A stretch of 64,000 nt of DNA. Origin: Silene latifolia. Taxonomy: Eukaryota; Streptophyta; Magnoliopsida; Caryophyllales; Caryophyllaceae. A model generated the notes under the pieces. It had not been told where the DNA came from. It saw only the letters and a list, made by a program, of their open reading frames with translations, and did no database searches. The translations under genes and the position numbers were made by a program. This document shows positions 32,864-44,282 of the stretch, piece after piece. Numbering within the stretch: position 1 is the first letter of the stretch; each line of letters starts with the position of its first letter. The stretch is taken from the NCBI RefSeq assembly GCF_048544455.1, contig NC_133537.1, forward strand, positions 19,839,541 to 19,903,540, given 5' to 3'.

Positions 32864-33676
32864 CTACACCAGCAGTACCAGATTTATTCTGTTTTTCTTT
32901 CTTGGGACAATCGAATTTCCAATTCCCCTTTCCTTTACAATAGTTACAAACATAGTAGGTTTAGGACCTTTAGAACCATATGTACCAGAGGTACCTGCAG
33001 AATTAGAAGAACCAGAATAAGACGGCGTCATATACTTTTTCTTCCCAGAATTTCGCTGTCCATAACCCCCACTAGCTACTAACCCTGCAACCTGATTGTC
33101 TGTACCTGTACCAGCCTCCTTATGGCGCAGTTCTCTAGTATGAAGAGACGGCCTAAAATCTTCTAGAGACACAGTATCTTTACCCACAATAAAAGACTGT
33201 ACAAAATTCTCATATGACAATGGTAAAGAAACTAACAGAATTAATGTGGCATGCTCATCTTCTACCATAACATCAATATTATGCAGTTCTAGTAAAATTG
33301 TACTTAACTGATCTAAATGATATCGCAGAGCCGTACCTTCTTGCATTCTCAGACTGAACAAACGTTGCTTCAGAAGCAACTTATTGGTCAAAGACTTCGT
33401 CATATAAAGACTTACAAGTTTTACCCACAGACCTGCGGCTGTATCTTCCACCGCAACTTCAGTGATGATATCATCAGCAAGACACAACATAATTGTTGAA
33501 TGTGCCCTCTCCTCCAGATTGGCCATCTCAGTAGTGACGGCAACGGCGGCTGCGCCTTCATGATTCTTATGAAGCGGCACCCACAATCCTTGTTGCTTCA
33601 AAAGAGCCCAGATCTTGATCTACCACAGACTAAAACTATTTCTCCTGGTAAAGCGATCGATATTTATGTTCATCGA
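32864..33676 (-). pseudogene. Tork-like Copia gag (UBN2 type)
   Basis: Starts near 33676 just inside the primer site. It has LADDIITEVAVEDTAAGLW, LLLKQRLFSLRMQEGTALRY and HLDQLSTILLELHNIDV, the hallmarks of Tnt1/Tork gag, followed by a Gly/Ser-rich part leading to the nucleic-acid binding region. A fossil with a few breaks. Confidence 0.88.
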
Positions 33677-33708
33677 TGACATCTTTCTCGCTGGTCAGGA
33701 ACCCGAAA

Positions 33709-33720
33709 GCTCTGATACCA
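33709..33720 (-). promoter_or_regulatory. Primer binding site of the Tork-like element
   Basis: Minus-strand TGGTATCAGAGC, complementary to initiator tRNA-Met, three bases from the LTR edge at 33724. Confidence 0.9.
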
Positions 33721-33723
33721 GTT

Positions 33724-34071
33724 TGTTATAACATAAGCAACAAAGACAAATAAAAACAATAAAGAAACTAACGCACAGATTTACGTGGTTCACTAACGGT
33801 GTGTTAGTTACGTCCACAGGGCAGAAGGGAGAGAGCTTTATTAATATGTGAGGAGTTTTCAGATTACAGATTCAGACAGTATGATAAGCATGACTGCTAG
33901 GGAGAGGCTTAGAGAGTTTATATAATACTCTCTAAGACCTAATACAGAATGACCTAATAAGACCCAAGACAGATCCTAGCCCAATAACAGATACGGATAC
34001 CATTTCAGCGAGACCCCTGCATAGTCGTTCGAAGCGGGGACTAATAGATTCAAGGCACAAACCCAATAACA
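33724..34071 (-). repeat. 5' LTR of the Tork-like element
   Basis: About 348 bp with plus-strand ends TGTTATAACATAAGC and CCCAATAACA. It sits directly upstream of the primer site and gag. The outer edge is inferred from the matching terminal TGTTAT; the partner LTR is not in the window, so no target duplication can be tested. Confidence 0.7.
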
Positions 34072-34632
34072 ACAATCAATTTAAATAAAACAACAAGAGA
34101 TGACCTATTAAAAACTAGTTTATCTTATTGTCGTAGTCTTAGTTTTAAATTATGTTTTTGTCTTCATCTCTAAGTATGGCTTCGTATCACTAGATTTGGT
34201 AGTCGAGTTCCTGATGCTACCTTGTCGAATAGCTTACTCTGTATCTCCTAGGATATTGTAAGTTATTTATTTCCTTCTGTAAAAAAAACACATTTCATAC
34301 GTTAAGGGAAACCTACAATGACTATGACCAAGGAATGATAAACGCCCCTATGAGGCTGATATAAATCAAAATCATCAGAAATTCACATTCATGCAACGAA
34401 AGCGAAGCATGATAAACCCAACAACAACAACAACAAATAGAGCAACCTACAAACAGAAACGAATCTAATAAGCGTGGGAAGGGGAAAGGGAAAGAGGGGA
34501 CATCATATCAGGCCAAAATACAAAAATAACTAAACTTGACCCATAACCAACAAAGCCATCACCAAACCCCATCTCAGATTAAAGATTAAAGGACATACCA
34601 CTTTCCAAGGGAGGTGGGGGAAGGAGCAACAC
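34072..34632. other. Unassigned sequence between the Tork LTR and solo LTR F
   Basis: No gene or element boundary is clear. A poly-A run of about 8 at 34279 after TATTTATTTCCTTCTGT could be a retroposon tail. The part from about 34380 continues across solo LTR F into 38864 and may be older non-element DNA. The final 5 bp, AACAC, are the target duplication of solo LTR F. Confidence 0.4.
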
Positions 34633-35328
34633 TGTAACACCCCCATTCTCTCGGGTGCCTCCAACTAAACAAACTCGGGCTAACAAGAGTGCTACCATCT
34701 CAGTTTTCCGAGTTAGGATGAATCACAACCAACAAAATGGAATATAACCAACAAAATATACAACAACTCAAGAATACAAGAGGTGAAGTAGATACAAATG
34801 CATACGACTCGATATCAACCCTACATTAGTACATACATCTAGACTCAATCTACCGTTGTCAGTCACATCACAACCTACAAAAATCCACAATCTTAACATA
34901 TTAAAATCCCACAATCTCGAGTCACGACCAACATAGAATACCAACAAGACAATACTCATAACCTATGATTGACAAGGCAACATGGACCCAAACAAACGTG
35001 CTACAAATCACATGTCAACATAATAAGCGTGCTACAAATCACACGTCAAACGTAGTACTTAAATCATATGGCAAAAGTGCTCGACCAAGTCCCAGACCAT
35101 TAGATGTGCACATCTCCCTTGTAGCAGGCCCATCGCGTACAACGGTGCCTATAGGCCCGGTTATCCGTATCGGTCCCCAATAATAAAAAGTCTCATGCCT
35201 AGTCAATCCCACCATACCAATATCTTATCTAATACCACATCTGTATAACATCAATATCCATCATCCATCATTGTGATATCAAGACTCATTGTCACAAATA
35301 CAATAACAACCATAATTATCAAATCAAC

Positions 35329-36702
35329 TGATGTGTCCATTTCATATAGGATTTTACCCCTCATTTTAGCTCGGTTTTGATTGAATATTGCACTTTTGCT
35401 AGTGTTTTTATGAGCTAATCTTGTGTTTTAGGTGTGTTGCTTGTATTTGTTGCATTTTGTAGGATTATGAGCATTCGGTAGCTTATTCCCGTCATTTTAG
35501 CAAACACCGAAGTTCACAAAGCTAAGTAGAAGCAAGTGTGATGACAAGTAGAAGATTGAAGCCCAAAACAAGAGAAATGAAAGACAAGCCCAATGAGAAG
35601 TCCAAATTCATGTGGAAAATATCAAGCTTAGGATGCTCTTTGGATGCTCTTAAGTTGTGATATTAAGCATTTACTCAGGTTCATTAAGGGACATTAATCG
35701 CATACTTTAGATCCCATTTGGCATTTAATCAAGAATTTAAGAGGAAATAACCGGATTCACTCGGCCCCGATCGGGGTGGCCTGTCCCCGATCAGGGTTTC
35801 TCCATCTTGGCCGTTTACGTTTCACAACCTGCTCCTATATAAAGGGTGTTGCATTCCGTCATTTGGACATAATTTCCCATTACGTTCTAGTTCACAAAAT
35901 CCTCTAAATTTCAGATTAGTTTTAGTCATTAGGTTAGTTTAGATTAGTTTAGTTTTTATGTTTTTTACATTTCCTTTAAACATTTCAAGTTATAATTCAA
36001 TTTCCATTACAAGTTATTTATATTTCATTCCTTGTTCTTCATTTGCAAGTTCTTCCATTATCAAGGTAATTTTATTTCTTGCATTACTTTTATTATTCAT
36101 TTGTTATTAGATAACTTACATCATGCCCGAGTAATTTCCTTAGTCTAGGGATTAAGGAAGCCATGCTAAATAACTAAACACAATTGTTAAAATGAGATGT
36201 CATGATATCAAATAATAGTTTCTACAACATGTTTGCATTGTATTGTTTAATCTTTGGTTATTGGCCATAATCGTAGATTAAGTTTGTTAATTCATTCTAT
36301 AAGTCGAGAGGCACGGAATTGAATTGGACTAAGCATGCTATAGTAGAACTACCTAGCCATATCGAGAGATCGTTAGGACCCAGTCTATGGTCAACGCTTA
36401 TATCGAGAGATGGGTGTCTAAAGGCCTTTACAATTTATCATTATCAATGCATTTCTAAATTAACATGACTAATTAGTAATTTGCATGTGTGACCCAATTT
36501 TCCTAGATGCTTTCTTTATTATTCTTTTCATTTTATTTGCATAACCAACCAACCAACAACCGATAAACCGACCTCGATAGAATTCAATCCATAGCAACTT
36601 ATTTAGCAAACTCCCGTCTCCTTGTGGTTCAACCCCTATTACTACATTAATTTGTGTCTAGGGAAATTTTATCTTTGATTAGGTGTGCGACAAAGCCTAT
36701 CA
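35329..36702 (+). mobile_element. Solo LTR G (Tat/Athila-like Gypsy)
   Basis: 1374 bp from TGATGTGTCCATTTC to AAAGCCTATCA, with a perfect target duplication TCAAC at 35324-35328 and 36703-36707. A TATA-like CTATATAAAGGG is at 35833-35844. CCCCGATCGGGG-type palindromes lie at 35766-35800. The 3' end has the CTTGTGGTTCAACCCC motif often seen near the end of Tat/Athila LTRs. Confidence 0.9.
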
Positions 36703-36734
36703 TCAACACATAATCCCAAGGATTGAGTAGGAAA

Positions 36735-37100
36735 GGCCCGTTTGGTAAACAACATATTGTGAAATTTTTAGCGTATTCAAGGCTTTTAGCATGTTTGACT
36801 CACTAATCTACTAACTTGAGTGTTTGGAAAATGACATATTGAAACAGTAGATTAAGCTTCAATCTACTGTTTTTATGCCCAGCATATTCACTTTAGCATA
36901 TTGATAAAAATGAATATGTCAATTATTTACACATAGATACAACACTATCTATTAATCTAAATCCGCTAATTATCAAACACTTCCACTAAATATGCTACAT
37001 GAAATATACTAGTCAAACATGTCAATCCAATCTGTCAATTATAATCAGCTTGACCAATTTGCTTCTATTAATAATAATATGTTGATTACTAAACAGAGCC
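36735..37100. mobile_element. MITE with GGCCCGTTTGGTAA ends (Tourist-like)
   Basis: 366 bp, AT-rich, non-coding. The ends GGCCCGTTTGGTAAAC and, on the other strand, GGCTCTGTTTAGTAATC are imperfect inverted repeats. An internal AACAGTAGATT/AATCTACTGTT hairpin lies near 36845-36872. The ends resemble PIF/Harbinger Tourist elements; a clear target duplication was not seen, so hAT is possible. Confidence 0.65.
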
Positions 37101-37272
37101 AAAGTCTCTACCTTTTTGCCATCTAAGCCTAGCCAAGCCAATCAATCGATTAATGACATATAAATCATCACCTACATGTATAATCGCTTATACTATAATC
37201 AACTTAATGAATTACAAACTTAAATCTCATGAAAATACTAAGAGGCCATAAGAATCCCTTTAGGATTAGGAT

Positions 37273-38460
37273 TATTTAATAAGAATACTCTAAACTATTG
37301 GTGTTTTTCTCAAAATACTCTAAACTTCAATTTAACTCACAATTTACCATACAATTGACCCCCTCTTCTTATAATATTCGGATGACCAGCTACCTCTTTA
37401 GCAAGTCAATCCCACCTTCTCCTTACAAACTAACCCATTACCTACCTAACCTTTATCCATCAGATTACCATCCCTAACAACCACCACCAGTCCAGGCCAC
37501 CACCATCCACCATAACCACAATCACCTGATTACATTCACCTGTATTTTACTCTTTTTATACAATATCCCTTCTTTCTTCATTTCTACATTTAAAAAAAAT
37601 CCAACAAAATTTTCACATTTACAAGTAAACAAACAGCTCCCACTGTAAATCAATCTTCGTTGATCTAATTTTAGACAAATTATTAGCCTCTAAACTCTTC
37701 AAATCTCTCTTTTTCAAGCATAATAAGATAAATCAATGAACCACCGCCTGGGTTAATCAAAAAATTCTTAATTACCCTTTTTTGGGTGAAATTTCACTCA
37801 TTTTTTCAAAGATGTTTGTTACTTGTGTGATAAAGTATGGATTTTTTGAATAATGGATTGGTTTGTTATACATTTTTGAGGATTATTTTTAATGGGTTAA
37901 ATGTTGAACATTTGGGTACCTTGAATGATAGCTTGAAATGATTTTAAATTCACAGAAAAAGATGCAAGGTTTGCCCAGATTTTGAAGCGAGAGTGACCAT
38001 ATACCAGCGAGCTTGAAGCGAGATTGATCGGATTTCAGCGAAGGCCTTATTTTATGTTAGTTTGCTCAAGTTTGTTTAGTTATTTGTTGAGCTAATTGGA
38101 TATGGTCCCGGTTTTAATTTGGGTATTTTTTTTTTTCAAGATCTGATTTGGGAGAAGAATTGTGGTGTATTGTTTTAATGGTAAAGGCTAGATTAAGGGA
38201 AAAAGATGGATTTAATGGAGGGTGGCGTTTTAAAAAGTGGGGTAGACTTGGGAGGAATATGAAGGGTGGTTAGAGGGAGAAGAAGAAGGTGGAACCCACA
38301 CTTACTTTTACCTGCTATTATAGGTTGATAAAGAGGCAGTTCTAGTAAAAGAGAAAGGACAACATAGTTCGGTATAACGGTAGTTAAAATACACTCTGGA
38401 GTATTTTGAGAATTACTCCAATAGTTTGAACTATTCTCATTAAATGAACTCGCCGACAAA
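37273..38460. mobile_element. MULE-like element with long inverted repeats
   Basis: A 9-bp direct repeat GATTAGGAT (37264-37272 and 38461-38469) flanks it, as expected for Mutator-like elements. The ends share an imperfect inverted repeat of about 45 bp (left TAAACTATTGG and TCTCAAAATACTC; right the complement near 38393-38445). About 1.19 kb. No transposase is seen; the middle has proline/histidine-like CCACCA-rich and AT-rich sequence of unknown origin, so it may be a Pack-MULE or a simple deletion derivative. Confidence 0.6.
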
Positions 38461-39072
38461 GATTAGGATCGCAAGTCTAAAGGAACTCTCACTAGTAGAA
38501 GTCAATCCTTGTCAAATCCCCAATTGATAATCATAGAGGGATAATTATTGAGAGAGATTAGGTAGATGAGTGTTTGAGAGAGTTTTGGGGTTTCTAGGCA
38601 GTTAAGAAGATCTTAAAGAAGAGAAATGAAATGACCCATTGGCCCAAATCTGTATTTATACCTCGATTCCCGTGCCCGCAAAACTCGACTCGACCGAGTA
38701 CATCGACCAACTCGGTCGAGTAGATGTGTCCATCGGTCGAGTCCCTCTAAAAGGACTCCAAACGAGAAATAGTTCACTATATACGGACTAGGACACACTT
38801 CCTATGGTTTTCACCCTAATCGGGACAGATATCAGTCTCGGAAAGGGTGGGCATTACAAACACATCCCCGATCGTATACGTAGAAGACGATGATCAAGGC
38901 AGGGAACTGAAGTAAACTGAGAAAAAAGGGAATAAGAGAAAGACAAACCCACACCTTGAACAACCAAAAAACGCCATGAAAATGATTTCCAGTGTCAAGA
39001 AGGATCGGATGTGGGAAGACGAGAAAAAAAAAAGATCAAGTGATTGAATATATATTAGGTAAAACTGATTAA

Positions 39073-39167
39073 TACTCCCTCATATTCAGCCTAATGTTCC
39101 CCTTTCTCTAATATATGTGAGGAGTGTTATAATGAAAGGAAAACATTAGACAGAATAAGAGGGAGTA
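39073..39167. mobile_element. Stowaway MITE
   Basis: A palindrome of about 91 bp between TA dinucleotides. Left arm CTCCCTCATATTCAGCCTAA, right arm the complement CTCCCTCTTATTCTGTCTAA. Size, ends and TA target match Stowaway (Tc1/mariner) MITEs. Confidence 0.92.
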
Positions 39168-39433
39168 TTGAAAAGCGAGAGATCGCAGGAGATTGGCCTT
39201 GGACGGGGCCAGATATGACAATTCGGAGGCCTAGTGCGAGAAAGCAATTTGGGGGCCTTTTCATGAAAAAAGAAATAGTTTTGCGTCTTGATACAAGCAT
39301 CAAATAATAAAAATAAGCATTAGGTTTCATCTAAGATATTTTATTATTCCATTTTTAGAGACAAAACCTTTATTACCTTCAACATTTATAGTTCTACTTA
39401 CCATATTCTTTCCAATTCTTAATATTATATGAA

Positions 39434-40535
39434 TTTTTTTTTGAAAGAAACCGTCTAACGGGATTAAGCATTTGCAATTAAATCGGCTTTCGCAATATCC
39501 ACGATGCGGCAAGGAATAGTCCAGGCATCAAAGAAATTACTTCCACCCAAGTTACATGAATGAGCCAAAGCATGAGCGGCCCGATTATACTTCCTACTAA
39601 TATGTGACCATCGAACTGAATGAAAATTATTACAAAGCGATAAAATTTCGTAAATGACTATATGGAAATCACTTCTTCCAGCTTGACGACTCTGCAGCGC
39701 ATCGATCACTTCCCAACAATCTCCTTCCATGTATATATCCCTATGTTTCATTCGTCTTACTAGCTTTAATCCTTGTAGAATTGCTTCCGCTTCCGTTGTT
39801 CTTACCTCAAACTCCGTTCCACGTCTTTCCTCCCATCCCCACAGCACATCCCCTTCCGCATCTCAACAAATCACCCCAATACCCATCCCTTCCCCCTTCT
39901 TCACTCTTGCATCTACACTAATCTGCACACCCCCTTGGCACGGCCCCCTACTCTATTCTCCCTCGCCGCACCTGCCTTCACATAAGTTGCCTCACCTCCT
40001 TTCCCCACGTCTTGTTGCGGCTCCTCCATTTCCTTCAACAAATCCGTCACCCGCTTCACAACCTTCTCCACCCTCGGTTCCTCCTGTTTAAACACGACAT
40101 GGTTTCTCCTTTCCCACACCGCCCAAACGTCAGTAATAAACCTCTACATCTCGCAAGCCTCCAATTCTCTCAACACATCCTCCACCCACTCCTTCACCCT
40201 CTCATACCCCATCGTTGCTCTTAACTCCAGCCCAAACCCAGCCTATATCTCATTTGTCCCTCCGCAACCCCGAGCAAGGTGAAGACACGTCTCCACCTCG
40301 CTCAGCCAAATCGGACAAGCCACGTTTAATGACTTTATTCGGGAAGCTATATGGTGCTTTGTAGTTATGGCATCGTTACAAAATAGCCAAAAGAAAATCT
40401 CGATATGTGGTAATGTCCGAGAACTTCAAATTCTCTTCCATAACCACATATCATGACGAGAATCCGACTGCCCTTCCTCTTGCCCACTGTTCCCCATAAG
40501 CTCCTTATACGCAGATTTAACCGTGTGGTAGCTCA
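39434..40535 (-). mobile_element. L1-type LINE fragment 1 (zf-RVT and RNase H end)
   Basis: A 5'-truncated LINE. It ends at the left in a run of nine A (plus-strand T at 39434-39442) after the 3' UTR. The coding part, read right to left, has a zf-RVT block (MWLWKRI, LPHIEIFFWLFCNDAITTKH, SEVETCLHLARGCGG) and then an RNase H-like domain. No target duplication was identified. Confidence 0.85.
39464..40520 (-). pseudogene. LINE ORF2 C-terminus: zf-RVT and RNase H-like (RVT_3) domain
   Basis: The longest open part (39847-39464, 127 residues) has TTEAEAILQGLKLVRRM, MEGDCWEVIDAL and HISRKYNRAAHALAHSC, a plant LINE-type RNase H-like fold. Upstream, MWERRNHVVFKQEEPRVEKV and the zinc-binding block lie in shifting frames with at least three stops or shifts. 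Non-functional. Confidence 0.85.
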
Positions 40536-41146
40536 ATTTTTTTTATTAGAAGAATATATATGGTGAAATTTCAATTATTTCACCCTCAATTGGTTTGGAA
40601 ACTCGATAATATTTTCAGGGGAGGAAGTAGGTCTGGAAAATGGGTCGGATTTAGGTCGGGTCAATTTCGGATTTGCTGGTTGCGGCTCAGGTCGGGTTAT
40701 TTTGGGTTCGGGTCATTTTCGGGTCAACTATTATCAAGTTATTCATGGATAATAATCCTTTCGCAATACTAAACATTTGGGTCAGGTTATAACGAGTCGG
40801 GTCAATTCGAATTTTTGGTTCAAGTTTTGAATGTCGAATCGAGTTATTCGATACAGGTCAATTTTATCAGGTCTATGCATGTAATCTATTTCATCTCTAA
40901 ACATACAATTATGGAATATACAATTATTCCCACACTAAATTTAAATTTAAGGGAGTAAAATGCTTAGACTAATTGAATATTTGATGGCTAAATAATGTTA
41001 ACATATATATTTTATTTGGGTCATGGATGGATGACGGGTGAGATTATTTTTCATCCAACCCACATCCACCCATTATTCATCCATTATCCATTTAAGTAGG
41101 GTTTTCATCCATGTTTTTAAGGTTGCTTTTGATTAGGTGTGGATGA
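40536..41146. other. Unassigned, rich in GGGTCNGGTT-type repeats
   Basis: At 40630-40870 short units of GGTCGGGT/GGGTCATTTTCGGGTC recur, a low-complexity repeat common in plant intergenic DNA. At 40990-41110 CATCCA/TGGATG repeats on both strands could fold back. No coding signal is seen. Confidence 0.4.
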
Positions 41147-41236
41147 TTTTTTTTTTTTGGCTAAAATGTAAGCATTTCCATTGATATAGCAAATTTTACA
41201 AGACAATTTTCCTTCACCTTACATTTTAGTGCATAA

Positions 41237-44200
41237 TTGCATCTTAGACAACCACATAGAGTCTCTATGAGAAACTCCATGGTATTTACAATGAACAAAC
41301 TTGTTTTTGATTGTCATCTGAATTTGTTTCACTATTACATCAGGTCTAGTAACACAATTCTTCAATCTTGCTTCATTCCTTTGTATCCAAAGAGCATATC
41401 AGCACGCCATGACAGCTGCAGTAGTAACACTCTTTCTGGTTTTGCTCCATATTCTGTTGGCAATAGAAACCAGACTGCTCATTTTACTAATATCAGCTGA
41501 TAACCGTTTTCCAACCTGCTGCAGCACTGCCTGACTGAACATACAATCAGAAAATAGATGCTCATGTGTTTCAGTTTATTGCAGACAGATATAACATAAA
41601 TCATCTGCACCATTCTGAAACTACATCAGCTTATCCTTCACCACTAATCCCTGATGAGCTATGATCCATGCAATGAAGGAGTGCTTAGGCACTGTCATAG
41701 GGCACTAGACAGCCCTATGCCAAGGAACCTGATTCTGGTTGACTCTGATCCATTCATAACAACTCTTGACTATATAATCCTTCACACCAATAGTCCACTG
41801 ACCATCAATAAAACCTTCCATAATAATATCCCTGTCACTGTAGATTTTCCTCCAGTACCAACTAACATTACAAGAAGAAGAATATTCTGACCATGAAGAA
41901 CCTTTTAAATATATATGATTCACCCATTGGACCCAAAGTTTGTCTGGTTTAACAGCTAACCACCATACCAGTTTTCCAACCATTGCAACATTCCACAGCT
42001 GACTTTGTTTCAATCTTAGACCCCCTTCCATTTTAGGCACACAGATTTTCTGCCACCCAATTAGAGGATATCTATTATATTCAGTGCCTCTTTCCCACAA
42101 GAAGTTCCTACAGATAGCATCAACTCAGTTGAAGACTCCTTTGGGTAAGACAAACATAGCAGCCCAGTAATTATGCATAGTGGACAACACAGAGGACACC
42201 AATAATAATCTCCCTGCATAGGATAATTTTTTTGCTCCTAAACTTCTGATTCTCTCCACTATTTTATCAATTAAGACTCCAAAATCCTTCTTTTTTAACC
42301 TTCCTGTTGTTATGGGGACTCCAAAATATTTAAAAGGAAGCTTTCCTTCCAAAAAACCAGAGACTGCCATAATATCCTTCTTTAGACCAGTGCTAACTCC
42401 ATTAAAATAAGCACAGGACTTCTGAACATTCATTTTTAAACCAGAAGCTTTAGAAAAAGCAGAATAGGCTCTCAAAAAAATCATTATTGAGTGTGCATTC
42501 CCTTTGCAGAACAACAACAAATCATCAGCAAATATTAGATGTGTCAATTTCAGTTGTTTGCATAAAGGATGATAGTTGAAATGAAGTTTCTCTGTAGCAC
42601 ACTTTAGAATTCTACTCAAGTACTCCATGCTCAATATAAATAAGAGAGAGGATATGGTGTAACACCCCAAGAGTTTGAGAGGAGATTTGTCCCACATCGT
42701 GAAAGTAAAGAGGTTGTGATATGTTTATAAAAGATTTCACCCACTACTTAGTAACAAGGCCTTGTGCTTTTGAGCTTAAGTGAGGACAAATAATAGGCCC
42801 AAAGATATACATCTCATCTTATTGGGGTTGTGTTACGACGGTGGTGGGACGGGTTGTTATACATAGGATCACCCTGCCTAAGGCCTCTTTTGCCAGGAAA
42901 GAAGCCAAAAATCTCCCCATTAAGAGCAATTGAGAAAGAAGCACCAGTGACACACTCCATAATCAATTCTCTGAAGACCACAAGGAACTTGAAAGCAGTT
43001 AAAAGCTCTCTTAAGAATTTCCTACTGACATAATCATATGCCTTCATTAAATCCGTCTTGAACATACACCTAGGTGAGCAAGCTTGTCTATTATATAGCC
43101 TACCAAGATCTTGACACACTAAGATGTTTTCAATAATACTTCTACCCTTGATGAATCCACGCCTGGTTTAAGCTAATAATCTGGTAAAATATCAGCCAGT
43201 CTTGCACAGAGTAGCTTAGAAACACATTTATACAACACATTGCAACAAGAAATGGGTCTAAATTGATTAAAATGGGTGGGCATCTTACTCTTAGAGATAA
43301 GGGTAAGGATGGTGGCATTCAGTTGCTTGAGTAGTTTACCAGTTTAAAACACATCTTGTATAGCAGCATACACCTCATCCCCAATGATGCTCCAAGAGTC
43401 TTTATAAAAGGCACTAGAGTACCCATCAGGGTCAGGGGCCTTGTGGCCAGGAATAGAAAAAATAGATGCCTTTATCTCCTTATAAGTAACAGGCTTGAGT
43501 AAGGTAAAAACATGATCAGCACTACATACAGTGCATGTCCTTATAATTTTTTCATTCACAGAGACTGTATTAATCTCAGTCCCTAAAAGCTGAATATAGT
43601 ACTGTAAAAAAGCTTCCTGAATTTTTTGGGGATCATAATGCTGCAAACCATTAATATCTTTGATAGATATTACCTGATTCCTCAAAAATTTACTTTAATT
43701 AACACCATGAAAGTATTTAGAGTTGCAGTCTCCATCCTTGATCCAAGCTACTTTGGCTTTTTGTCTTAAGAAATTAGTACAAGCTTCTTGCAATTCTTTA
43801 TATTCAGTAATAGCTTCTATTTCTTTATCATACCAGTATGTATCCCTTGGATTAAGAGCTAGCTGAGTCTGAATATACTCAAGATTCTTCAAAGCCATCA
43901 TTGAACTATTCTCAATATCACATAAATATTCCTTATTATAATTCCTGAACTTGCTTTTCAGCTGTTTGAGCTTTGACACTAAGCAAAACATTTTTGTCCC
44001 CTTAACATAAGTCTTCCACCAGCTACTAAGGTTATTGATGTAGTGAGAATGCTTCCCCCACATATTATAATACTTAAATGGCTTCATATGGTGCATACTT
44101 TGAATGCTACTCTTCACTATACAAGGTGTATGATCAAAATTTCCTTCTGGCAAGAAGTGAGCATATATGTCCTTCATCTGATCACCCCATTCACCATTAA

Positions 44201-44282
44201 TTAACACCCTATCCAATCTACTATATACCCTAGTAGCAATATCCTGCTTGTTATTCCAAGTGAATAAGGAGCCAACCGCAGG
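41237..44282 (-). pseudogene. LINE ORF2: endonuclease end, reverse transcriptase, zf-RVT
   Basis: The order fits L1 ORF2. Endonuclease end: LFTWNNKQDIATRVYSRLDR (44270-44205). Linker: AKVAWIKDGDCNSKYFHGVN (43755-43697). Reverse transcriptase: GHKAPDPDGYSSAFYKDSW, then GLRQGDP near 42877 and the catalytic FADD at about 42525, then LPFKYFGVPI. The C-terminal end has the zf-RVT cysteines and histidine (HLFSDC, about 41550). Several stops and frame shifts plus one insertion make it non-functional. Confidence 0.9.
42658..42863 (+). mobile_element. TRIM-like solo LTR
   Basis: 206 bp from TGTAACACCCCAAGAG to GTTGTTATACA, with the TTTGTCCCACATCG motif seen in many plant TRIM LTRs. It splits the LINE reverse transcriptase just after GLRQGDP; coding resumes ISSLLFILSMEYL. 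The flanks share TA(T)GG, a likely decayed target duplication. The 5S-like box of Cassandra was not found, so a different TRIM family is likely. Orientation is uncertain. Confidence 0.7.

Larger units (their letters stand above)
17234..34071 (-). mobile_element. Tork/Tnt1-like Ty1/Copia element, 5' half, with nested insertions
   Basis: Minus-strand Copia fossil. From its 5' end it has an LTR (33724-34071), a primer site (33709-33720), gag (about 33675-32864), the gag-pre-integrase and integrase region (32634-31910), and, after a 14-kb nested insertion, the integrase C-terminal part and start of the next region (17859-17234). The reading order across the insertion and a 5-bp duplication TTGCC show it was one element before the insertion. 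Reverse transcriptase, RNase H and the 3' LTR are not in the window. It has several breaks and is old. Confidence 0.88.
34633..38858 (-). mobile_element. Solo LTR F (Gypsy), with three nested insertions
   Basis: Plus-strand ends TGTAACACCCCCATTC and GGTGGGCATTACA, with a perfect target duplication AACAC at 34628-34632 and 38859-38863. About 1.3 kb of LTR remains once the nested LTR, MITE and MULE are discounted. ACTCGACCGAGTA-like palindromes lie at 38685-38745, near its 5' end in the minus orientation. Confidence 0.9.
41147..44282 (-). mobile_element. L1-type LINE 2, 5' part cut off by a Gypsy insertion
   Basis: A minus-strand LINE with a 12-base A tail (plus-strand T at 41147-41158). Right to left it has the end of the endonuclease domain, the linker, reverse transcriptase and a zf-RVT end. 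At 44283 the coding sequence stops where the large Gypsy derivative begins. A TRIM-like LTR sits inside the reverse transcriptase (42658-42863). Confidence 0.92.

Noticed and set aside
34380-39072. Possible host gene remnant interrupted by solo LTR F
   Set aside because: Sequence is continuous across the LTR, but no reading frame or protein family could be recognised, so it is left unassigned.
42658-42863. Cassandra element with 5S rRNA-like promoter
   Set aside because: The 5S-like conserved box was not found in these 206 bp.
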